DNA from: Streptomyces dioscori
Lineage (GTDB): Bacteria > Actinomycetota > Actinomycetes > Streptomycetales > Streptomycetaceae
DNA: 64,000 nucleotides
Assembly: GCF_003024195.1 (NCBI RefSeq)
Contig: NZ_KZ679043.1
Coordinates: forward strand, 124,001-188,000
Direction: 5' to 3'
The notes beneath the pieces were generated by a model. The model did not search any database. It had not been told where the DNA came from and saw only the letters and a program-made list of their open reading frames with translations. A program made the position numbers and the translations under genes. Positions 55,318 through 62,310 of this stretch are shown here, one piece after another (the first letter of the stretch is position 1; every line of letters starts with the position of its first letter).

Positions 55318-56213
55318 CGGTCGGTCTCCTTGCGGGGCGCGGCGTCGGCCTGTGCTTCGGCCGCTTCGACCTCCGCGACTTCGGCTTGGCCGGGTGCGTC
55401 TTCGTAGGGTTCGCCGAGGTAGGCGGCGACGACGCGTTCGTCTCCCTGGACGGTTGCGCTGTCGCCTTCGACGAGTTTTTCGCCTTGGACGAGGACGGCG
55501 ACGCGGTCGCAGAGGTTGAAGATGAAGCGCATGTCGTGCTCGATGACGAGGACGGCGATGCCCATGTCGCGGATGGCGAAGACGAGTTCTTCGGTGGCGC
55601 GGGTTTCTTGCGGGTTCATTCCGGCGGTGGGCTCGTCGAGGAGCAGGAGGCCGGGTTCGCTGGCGAGTGCGCGGGCGATTTCGAGCTTGCGCTGTTCGCC
55701 GTAGGGGAGGTTCCTGGCGAGGTGGTCCCGTTTGGCGGCGAGGCCGATGAACTCCAGGAGTTCCATGGCGCGTTCTTCGGAGGCTTTTTCGGCTTTCTTG
55801 AAGCCGGGGCCGCGTAGGAGTGCGGACCAGAGGCCTTCTTTGGTGCGGGTGTGGCGGCCGACGAGGACGTTTTCCAGGACGGTCATGTTGGCGAAGAGCC
55901 GGATGTTCTGGAAGGTGCGGGCGACGCCGGCGGCGGTGACTTTGAAGGATTGTGAGGGGAGGATCTTGCCTTTGTAGCGGACCTCGCCCTCGGTGGGGGT
56001 GTAGAGGCCGGTGAGGCAGTTGAAGAAGGTCGTCTTGCCGGCGCCGTTGGGGCCGATGAGTCCGACGATTTCTCCGCTGTTGACGGTGAGGTCGACGTTG
56101 CGTACGGCGGTGAGTCCGCCGAAGCGCATGGTGACGCCGCGGGCGTCGAGGACGGTTTCGCCGGGGGCGTGGGGGCCCGGGGCGGTGTCCTTGGTGGTGG
56201 TGTCGGTTGTCAT
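55314..56213 (-). CDS. livG: Branched-chain amino acid ABC transporter ATP-binding protein LivG
   Basis: 299 residues. Walker A LIGPNGAGKTTFFNCLTG, signature PYGEQRKLEIARALA, Walker B LLLLDEPTAGMNP followed by the LivG-type ATEELVFAIRDMGIAVLVIEHD. About 40 extra residues of Ala/Glu-rich sequence lie at the C-terminus (EVAEVEAAEAQADAAP). ATG 56213 lies five bases past the livM stop. Second ATPase of the transporter. Confidence 0.95.
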   Translation of the reverse strand: MTTDTTTKDTAPGPHAPGETVLDARGVTMRFGGLTAVRNVDLTVNSGEIVGLIGPNGAGKTTFFNCLTGLYTPTEGEVRYKGKILPSQSFKVTAAGVARTFQNIRLFANMTVLENVLVGRHTRTKEGLWSALLRGPGFKKAEKASEERAMELLEFIGLAAKRDHLARNLPYGEQRKLEIARALASEPGLLLLDEPTAGMNPQETRATEELVFAIRDMGIAVLVIEHDMRFIFNLCDRVAVLVQGEKLVEGDSATVQGDERVVAAYLGEPYEDAPGQAEVAEVEAAEAQADAAPRKETDR

Positions 56214-56218
56214 GGTGG

Positions 56219-58054
56219 TCAGGCCCCTGCCTTGCTGAGGACTGTGGGCGCTTCCGCTTCCTCGTGGAATTCGAGCTGGCGCCGCCGGTTGGGGATGAGG
56301 CCTTCCGGGCGGAAGCGCATCAGCAGGACGAGCGCGAGGCCGAAGGCGAGGAGCTGGTAGTTGCCGAGGAACTGGAGCTTGGCGGGGATGAGGTAGAGCA
56401 GTGCGGCGCCGACGAGGGGGCCGCTGATGGTGCCCATGCCGCCGAGGACGACCGCTGCGAGCAGGAAGGCCGAGTTGGGCGGGACGACGTGGGCGAACTG
56501 GTACTGCTCGGGTGTCACGGTGTAGGTGACGTGTGCCTGTACGGATCCGGCGAGGCCGGCGAGTGCGGCGCCGAGGGCGAAGGCGATGAGCTTGACGCGG
56601 AAGCCGTTGATGCCCATGGCGAGTGCGGCTGTCTCGTCCTCGCGGATGGCGACCCAGGCGCGGCCGATGCGGGAGTCGCCGCTGCGGCGGAACACGACGA
56701 CGACGACCAGCGTGATGAGGAGCATCAGCAGGAAGTAGTTGGCGAATCGCGCGATGGTGAAGCCGGCGATGGTGTGTTCCTGGCCGAAGTCGAAGCCGAG
56801 GATGTTGAGGTTCGGGATCGAGGAGATGCCGTTGGAGCCGTTGGTGATGTCGGGTCCGCTGGTGCCGTCCGCGTTGAGGACGGTGATCCGGAAGATCTCT
56901 CCGAAGCCGAGGGTGACGATGGCGAGGTAGTCGCCGCGCAGTCGCAGGGTGGGGGCGCCGATGAGGACGCCGAAGACCATGGCGACGGCTGCGCCGAGGA
57001 GGGCCGCGGCCCAGAACGGCAGGTGGATGTCGAAGGGTGAGGAGGGGGAGCCGGAGACCATGGCCGCGGTGTAGGCGCCGACGCCGAGGAAGGCGACGTA
57101 TCCGAGGTCGAGGAGGCCGGCGAGTCCGACGACGATGTTGAGGCCGAGGGCGACGGTGGCGAAGATCAGGATGTAGACGCCGATGGTCGCGTACTGGTCG
57201 TTGGACTGGGTGAAGGGGAAGGCGGCCGCGGCGACGAACGCGCCGAGCATGGTGACGTTGCGGTGTTTGCCGGTGAGTGCGGAGACCCGGTTGACGAGTC
57301 CGGCTTTGGCCGCGGCGGCGAAGCCGAAGCCGGTGGTGATGAGGAAGCCGACGAAGAGTTCGTCGTACTCGGTGCCGATGCCGTAGGTGAAGACGGTCAG
57401 GCCGAGGGCGAGTGCCGCGACGATGATGAGTATCTCGGCGTACGCGGGCAGCTTGCGGGCCGGCTTGGTGGTGCCGGAGGCGAAGGCTGCCTTGATGACG
57501 GTGCCCGTGTGCCGTGCCTTGTGGCGGAACTGCTCCCAGGCGGTGTCTTCGGGGTCGAAGGGGTCGGGCGCGGGTCGCTCGAAGGGCAGGGAGAGCGCGC
57601 CGAGGAGGGCCGCGAGGGTGGCCACGGCCGCGACCCAGCCGCCGGGTTCGAGGTTGGCGAGGCCGCCGAGCTGGGCGCTGATCGCGATGACCGTGTACCA
57701 GGTGGTGGCGAAGGCGGCGAGTGCGGCGAGTTTGATGGCGCTGTCGGCGCCGGCGGGTGTCAGCCAGCGCAGGCCCTTGATGCCGTAGGAGGCGAGGGCG
57801 AAGAGCGTGGTGAGGAGGCCGCCGATGAGGACGAGGACCTGGAGGCCGCCGGGGTAGCCGTAGTAGGTGAGGTCGCCGGGGAACTCGTCGGTCCAGGTCC
57901 AGGCGAGGAAGGTGGAGATGAGGGTGAGGATGCCGCCGCCGGTGGCGAGGGCGCGTCCGATGTGGGGCGGGATGCCGATGAGGCCGGTGGTGTTGCCGGT
58001 GGGCTCGTCGGCGGGAGCCTGGGGCGTGTTGGTCTGTGTGGTCATCGGTGTCAC
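56219..58054 (-). CDS. livM: Branched-chain amino acid ABC transporter permease LivM, with extra N-terminal membrane part
   Basis: 611 residues, much longer than a typical LivM (about 350-420). The C-terminal 330 residues hold the BPD_transp_2 permease (GLAGLLDLGYVAFLGVGAYT, GAPTLRLRGDYLAIVTLGFGEI, HVTYTVTPEQYQF, VVLGGMGTISGP). The first 250 or so hold further hydrophobic segments of unknown use (GGGILTLISTFLAW, LATYGI-type helices). GTG 58054 overlaps the livH stop; ATG 58045 is an in-frame alternative. An N-terminal membrane module is common in actinobacterial LivM. Confidence 0.92.
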   Translation of the reverse strand: MTPMTTQTNTPQAPADEPTGNTTGLIGIPPHIGRALATGGGILTLISTFLAWTWTDEFPGDLTYYGYPGGLQVLVLIGGLLTTLFALASYGIKGLRWLTPAGADSAIKLAALAAFATTWYTVIAISAQLGGLANLEPGGWVAAVATLAALLGALSLPFERPAPDPFDPEDTAWEQFRHKARHTGTVIKAAFASGTTKPARKLPAYAEILIIVAALALGLTVFTYGIGTEYDELFVGFLITTGFGFAAAAKAGLVNRVSALTGKHRNVTMLGAFVAAAAFPFTQSNDQYATIGVYILIFATVALGLNIVVGLAGLLDLGYVAFLGVGAYTAAMVSGSPSSPFDIHLPFWAAALLGAAVAMVFGVLIGAPTLRLRGDYLAIVTLGFGEIFRITVLNADGTSGPDITNGSNGISSIPNLNILGFDFGQEHTIAGFTIARFANYFLLMLLITLVVVVVFRRSGDSRIGRAWVAIREDETAALAMGINGFRVKLIAFALGAALAGLAGSVQAHVTYTVTPEQYQFAHVVPPNSAFLLAAVVLGGMGTISGPLVGAALLYLIPAKLQFLGNYQLLAFGLALVLLMRFRPEGLIPNRRRQLEFHEEAEAPTVLSKAGA

Positions 58055-58983
58055 GCCCTGTCCGCGACGCGCTCGCCGAGCAGGCCTTGTGGCCTGAAGA
58101 GGAGCACGAGGATGAGGAGTACGAAGGCCCAGACGTTGGCCCAGGTCTGGCCGCCGAGCTGTTCCATGCCGGGGACGTCGGCGATGTAGGCGGTGGCGAG
58201 GGTCTCGGCGAGGCCGAGGACGAGGCCGCCGATCATGGCTCCGTAGATGTTGCCGATGCCGCCGAGGACTGCGGCGGTGAAGGCCTTGAGGCCGAGGATG
58301 AAGCCCATACGGAAGTTGATCTCGCCGTATTTGAGGCCGTAGGCGACGCCTCCGACGGCGGCGAACGCGGCGCCGAGGGCGAACGCGACCACGATGATGC
58401 GGTCGGTGTTGATGCCCATGAGCTTGGCCGTGTCGGGGTCCTGTGCGGTGGCCTGCATGCCGCGGCCGGTGCGGGTCTTCATGACGAAGTAGGCGAGGAT
58501 CGCCATGCTGATGGGTGCGGCGATCAGCAGGAAGACGTCACCGGTCTGGATGGTGACGCTGCCGATTTCGAAGGGGCCTCCGTCGATCTCCGGGAAGGTG
58601 ATCGGGGAGTCGGCTTCGGGGTACCAGGCCCACACCGCCTGCTGGAGGGCGAGGGAGAGGCCGATGGCGGTGATGAGCGGGGCGAGTCGTGGCGCGGTGC
58701 GCAGAGGGCGGTAGGCGAACCGCTCCGCTCCTACGGCGACGGTGACCGAGACCATGACGGCGCCGACGAGCATCAGTGGCAGGGCGAGCCACATGCTGGT
58801 GCCGTCGGGCAAAATGTACAGATAGACCGTGAGAGCGCCGAAGGCACCGGTCATGAAGATCTCGCCGTGGGCGAAGTTGATGAGCTGGACGATGCCATAG
58901 ACCATCGTGTAGCCGATGGCGACCAGCCCGTACATGGATCCCAGTAGCAGGCCGTTGACCAGCTGCTGCGGCAGTTCGTTCAC
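58051..58983 (-). CDS. livH: Branched-chain amino acid ABC transporter permease LivH
   Basis: 310 residues, eight or so membrane segments. Typical features: LLLGSMYGLVAIGYTMVYG, INFAHGEIFMTGAFGALT, GRGMQATAQDPDTAKLMGIN and FTAAVLGGIGNIYGAMIGG. GTG 58983 is the start; its stop overlaps livM (GTGA). Separated from livK by a hairpin. Confidence 0.95.
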   Translation of the reverse strand: MNELPQQLVNGLLLGSMYGLVAIGYTMVYGIVQLINFAHGEIFMTGAFGALTVYLYILPDGTSMWLALPLMLVGAVMVSVTVAVGAERFAYRPLRTAPRLAPLITAIGLSLALQQAVWAWYPEADSPITFPEIDGGPFEIGSVTIQTGDVFLLIAAPISMAILAYFVMKTRTGRGMQATAQDPDTAKLMGINTDRIIVVAFALGAAFAAVGGVAYGLKYGEINFRMGFILGLKAFTAAVLGGIGNIYGAMIGGLVLGLAETLATAYIADVPGMEQLGGQTWANVWAFVLLILVLLFRPQGLLGERVADRA

Positions 58984-59034
58984 CGCATGTCCTCCGAGCG
59001 TTCGGATAGTCGAGGGATGTGACCGGATGTGGGT

Positions 59035-59070
59035 CCGCGCGGGGCGCCTGTGGTGCGGCGCCCCGCGCGG
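59035..59070 (-). terminator. Hairpin between livK and livH
   Basis: Perfect 14-bp stem, 59035-59048 with 59057-59070, 8-base loop, in the 109-base gap. In the direction of transcription it comes after livK and before livH, so it probably lets the binding protein be made in excess by partial termination or mRNA protection. Confidence 0.8.
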
Positions 59071-59092
59071 CTCAGGTGATGCGGGGTGTGGG

Positions 59093-60322
59093 TCAGCCGG
59101 TGTAGGTGCCGGACTTCACCGGCTTCCAGGCACCGCCCTCGACCGAGTAGACGGTGAGCTGCTTGTTGGTGGTGTCGCCGAACTCGTCGAAGGAGACCTT
59201 GCCGGTCACGCCGTCGAACGAGACGCCCTGGACGGCTTCGGTGATCTTCGCGCGGGCGTCGTCCGGGAGCTTGCCGTCGTTGTCCTCGACGACCTTCTTC
59301 ACGGCTTCGATGATCGCCCAGGCGGAGTCGTAGGAGTAACCGCCGTATGCGGCGAAGTCCTCCTTGTAGCCGGCCGCCTTGTAGTTGGCGACGAACTCCT
59401 TGGCGGAGGGCAGGTCCTCGACGGGCGCACCGACCGAGGTGGCGAGGTCGCCGGTGCTGTCCTTCCCGGCCAGCTGGATGAAGGTCGGGTCGAAGATGCC
59501 GTCGCCACCGACGACGGGGATCTTGGAACCGGCGGCCTTGATCTGCTTGCTCAGCGGGCCGGCCTGCGGGTACTCGCCGCCGTAGTAGACGACGTCCGCG
59601 CCGGAGCTCTTGACCTGGGTGGCGACCGCGGAGAAGTCCTTGGAGTCCGGGTCGATGTGCTGGGTTCCGACGACCTTGCCGCCGAGCTTCTTGAACTCGC
59701 CGGTGAAGGTGGCGGCCAGGCCGGCGCCGTAGGTCTTCTTGTCGTCGATGACGAAGACCTTCTTCTTCTTCGCGTCGTTGTAGACGTACTGCGCGGCGAA
59801 CGGGCCCTGGATGGCGTCCGTGGTCGCGGTGCGGAAGTACGACTTGTACGTGCGGACCTTCTTGTTCTGCCAGTCCGTGCCCTGCGTCAGGGTCGGGCCC
59901 GTGTTGGCGGGGGAGACCTGGACGAGCTTGGCGTCGTCGAAGACCTTCTGCATGGACTCGGCGACCGAGGAGTTCAGCGGGCCGACGGCGCCGACGACGT
60001 CCTTGTCGGCGACGAACTTGACGGCGTTCTGCTGGCCCGAGGAGGGCTGCGCCTGGTCGTCGAGGGCTTCGACCTTGAAGGTGATGCCTTCGACGGTCTT
60101 TTCCTTGTTGGCCGTCTTGGCGGCGAGGTCCACGGAGTTCTTGATTCCGAGGCCCAGCGCGGAGAGGTCGCCGGTCAGCGGGGCGTCGACGCCGATGACG
60201 ACAGTTTTGCCGTCGCTGCCGGAGTCCGAGCCGCCGTCGTCGTCGCGCGAGCCACAGGCGGTGAGGGTGAGTGCTCCCGCCGCCAGCGCGGCGGTGATGG
60301 CGATGAGCGAACGTTGACGCAC
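59093..60322 (-). CDS. livK: Branched-chain amino acid ABC transporter substrate-binding lipoprotein LivK
   Basis: 409 residues. A signal peptide with lipobox LTAC (C23), then a Ser/Asp/Gly linker (GSRDDDGGSDSGSDGK) and a type I periplasmic-binding fold: TVVIGVDAPLTGDLSALG, VGAVGPLNSSVAESM, KKKVFVIDDKKTYGAG and YAAYGGYSYDSAWAI-like segments (here DFAAYGGYSYDSAWAI). GTG 60322 has AAAGGA upstream on the minus strand; upstream in-frame codons give no signal peptide. First gene of the operon. An imperfect hairpin (60346-60370) may form in its leader; the 280-base gap up to 60602 shows nothing else certain. Confidence 0.94.
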   Translation of the reverse strand: MRQRSLIAITAALAAGALTLTACGSRDDDGGSDSGSDGKTVVIGVDAPLTGDLSALGLGIKNSVDLAAKTANKEKTVEGITFKVEALDDQAQPSSGQQNAVKFVADKDVVGAVGPLNSSVAESMQKVFDDAKLVQVSPANTGPTLTQGTDWQNKKVRTYKSYFRTATTDAIQGPFAAQYVYNDAKKKKVFVIDDKKTYGAGLAATFTGEFKKLGGKVVGTQHIDPDSKDFSAVATQVKSSGADVVYYGGEYPQAGPLSKQIKAAGSKIPVVGGDGIFDPTFIQLAGKDSTGDLATSVGAPVEDLPSAKEFVANYKAAGYKEDFAAYGGYSYDSAWAIIEAVKKVVEDNDGKLPDDARAKITEAVQGVSFDGVTGKVSFDEFGDTTNKQLTVYSVEGGAWKPVKSGTYTG

Positions 60323-60602
60323 GATCAGCAGTCCTTTCCCTGGCACGGCCGTTCCTCGTGGAACGGGCCGAGTCGAGCGCTGGGCCGAAAATTCTTCGAA
60401 TCCGATGGCGCGGTGACTGGCCGTGACTCTAAGGGGGTGGGGGGAACGTGGAGGAGAGTCTGAAGAAGGATGTGACGCTCTTGTTATGACACGAGGTAAT
60501 GCAGAGCGGTACTCGGTGGGTGGATGGGTGGAATTACGGCCGATTCGTCCGGTCCACATTGTGAGAACCCGCAGATCGCGCGACGGTGTTTTCAGTAGCG
60601 TT

Positions 60603-61238
60603 CTAGCGTTTTGCTAGTGACGACGGGTCGTTGCTGCAGGCTACTTGCAGGGCTTCGGACAGGTCGTGCGCATAACGCTCACCCAAGATGTAGCTGTGGT
60701 CTTCTATTGCGCGCGTATTACGCAGAGTTACGTCCAGGAAAGGAAGTCCGGCGTTCCGCGGCGTATTCGCGCATTCCGTGACATTCATAGTGACAACGAT
60801 CTTGTGGCCGAAACCCGTCCTTGTGCGGAACGGCGGTTTGGGCACCGAGGTCAGATTGAGCCCGGCGTAGGGCTGGGAGATCTCCACGACGGTGATGGTG
60901 GGGCCGGACAGCGCGGTGACCCGCACCGCGAAGGTGAAGCTGCCCTTCGGCGCGCGCCTGGGGGAGCCCTCCTCGCCCAGGTAGGTGACGTCGACGACCT
61001 GGGACGGAAACGGCCCGACGGCGGGCGGCGGTGGCTGCGGCCGGGTCGCGTAGAGGTAGCCGCCGCCCGCGAGGACGGCGGTGGCCGCCGCGGACGCGAG
61101 GACCGCGCGGCGGTGGCGGGCGTAGTAGAGGGCCGCCGGGTGTCCCCGGGGCAGGCCGTGGCCGGTCGGCGGGGGAGCTTCGACGTCGTCCCACGCGCGT
61201 GTTCCCTCGCCCGGTTCGACCGGACCGACGCCACTCAA
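60603..61238 (-). CDS. Single-pass membrane protein of unknown function
   Basis: 211 residues from TTG 61238. A cytoplasmic N-terminal part (DDVEAPPPTGHGLPRG), a membrane helix at about residues 43-60 (AVLASAAATAVLAGGGYLY), a Pro-rich linker (RPQPPPP) and an extracytoplasmic beta-rich domain with two cysteines (one in VTECANTP, one in VACSNDP), possibly disulfide-bonded. TTG is chosen because TTGA overlaps the upstream stop and GGAG lies just before it. Co-translated with the lipoprotein gene upstream. No family recognised. Confidence 0.7.
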   Translation of the reverse strand: MSGVGPVEPGEGTRAWDDVEAPPPTGHGLPRGHPAALYYARHRRAVLASAAATAVLAGGGYLYATRPQPPPPAVGPFPSQVVDVTYLGEEGSPRRAPKGSFTFAVRVTALSGPTITVVEISQPYAGLNLTSVPKPPFRTRTGFGHKIVVTMNVTECANTPRNAGLPFLDVTLRNTRAIEDHSYILGERYAHDLSEALQVACSNDPSSLAKR

Positions 61239-61666
61239 CTCCAGGGCCCTTCCGTCGGGTTGCCGTTGCGGTACCGCTCCTCGCAGCGCTCGCGCGCGGT
61301 GCGGTCGATCAGTTCTCCTGCCGCCTGTGCGCCCTCGCGCCTCTTCTCGGCCCGGGCGGCGTCCACGACGTCCAGCAGGATCTCGTACTGCCTGTTGGAC
61401 AGGCCCATCGACTGGTAGTCGCCGTAGGTGTCGCCGTCCAGGACCTTGCGCGACCAGTGCGCGACGAGGCGCGCGCACAGGTCCTCGGGCCGGGTCGCAG
61501 GGGGTGACGACCGCGTGCCGGGGGCCGTGCGCGTGACCTCCGGCGCGCCGGTCGTGCCGCTCTGTGTGCCGGACCCGCCGCACCCGGTCGCGCCGGTGGC
61601 CAGGGCGCCGGTCAGGAGCGCCAGTCCGAGCACCCGCCCCCGCCAGGGGGCCCCACCCGTTCCCAT
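61235..61666 (-). CDS. Small predicted lipoprotein of unknown function
   Basis: 143 residues. The signal peptide ends in a lipobox-like ATGC (C29) followed by GGSGTQSG; the rest is helical with two cysteines (EDLCARLVAHWS, ARERCEERY) about 64 residues apart. The motif GDTYGDYQSMGLSNRQYEIL may mark a conserved actinobacterial family, but I cannot name it. ATG 61666 is the only start giving a signal peptide. Its stop overlaps the next gene, so the two are probably a pair acting at the cell surface. Confidence 0.7.
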   Translation of the reverse strand: MGTGGAPWRGRVLGLALLTGALATGATGCGGSGTQSGTTGAPEVTRTAPGTRSSPPATRPEDLCARLVAHWSRKVLDGDTYGDYQSMGLSNRQYEILLDVVDAARAEKRREGAQAAGELIDRTARERCEERYRNGNPTEGPWS

Positions 61667-61745
61667 GCCCTGACGCTAGGCCGCCGGGTGCCCGGGATCA
61701 ACGCCCGCGTCGGACAACGGTTTTCGGACGGGCCCGGCCGGCGGT

Positions 61746-62234
61746 TCAGCCGGTGGCGCCGACCCGCTCCGCGTCGCTCGGCCGCACATCGCGCAGCAGG
61801 CAGGTCAGCCGGGCGCTGCACACCCGCCTGCCGTCCTCGTCGCTGATCACGATCTCGTACGTGGCGGTCGAGCGGCCGCGGTGCAGGGGGGTGGCCACGG
61901 CGGTCACGAGGCCGGACGTGGCGCCCCGGTGGTGGGTGCAGTTGAGGTCGACACCGACGGCGATCTTGGAGCTGCCGCCGTGCAGCATGGCGCCGACCGA
62001 GCCGAGGGTCTCGGCGAGCACGGCGGAGGCGCCGCCGTGCAGGAGTCCGTAGGGCTGGGTGTTGCCCTCGACCGGCATGGTGCCCACGACGCGGTCCGCG
62101 GAGGCCTCGATGATCTGGACGCCCATACGGGTGCCGAGGTGTCCGGCGGAGAACATGGCGACCAGGTCCACGCCGAGTGCCGAGTACTCGTCGATGACCT
62201 CTTGCGGGAACTTCACGTGGTGCTGCTCGCCCAT
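61746..62234 (-). CDS. Hotdog-fold thioesterase (PaaI/YbdB type)
   Basis: 162 residues. The 4-hydroxybenzoyl-CoA thioesterase-like fold shows LGVQIIEA-type first strand (here RMGVQIIEASADRVVG), TMPVEGNTQPYGLLHGG (His of HGG and upstream Asn/Gln at the active site), SAVLAETLGSVGAM and VGVDLNCTHHRGA. It hydrolyses an acyl- or aryl-CoA. ATG 62234 is the start. It is 70 bases downstream of, and in the same direction as, the molybdopterin oxidoreductase; a TetR-like dyad lies in that gap. Confidence 0.88.
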   Translation of the reverse strand: MGEQHHVKFPQEVIDEYSALGVDLVAMFSAGHLGTRMGVQIIEASADRVVGTMPVEGNTQPYGLLHGGASAVLAETLGSVGAMLHGGSSKIAVGVDLNCTHHRGATSGLVTAVATPLHRGRSTATYEIVISDEDGRRVCSARLTCLLRDVRPSDAERVGATG

Positions 62235-62293
62235 GGGTCCGTTTCCTTACGTCGTCGGTCGTGCGTCCGGAGCCCGGGTCCGGAACCCGCGTC

Positions 62294-62310
62294 TAAGCGA
62301 ACGCTCAGTT
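62294..62310. promoter_or_regulatory. Possible TetR-type dyad before the thioesterase gene
   Basis: TAAGCGAACGCTCAGTT contains the palindrome AGCG-AA-CGCT. It overlaps the stop codon of the oxidoreductase gene and lies 60 bases upstream of the thioesterase start. Similar AGCGnnCGCT dyads are common TetR operators in actinobacteria; binding here is a guess. Confidence 0.3.
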
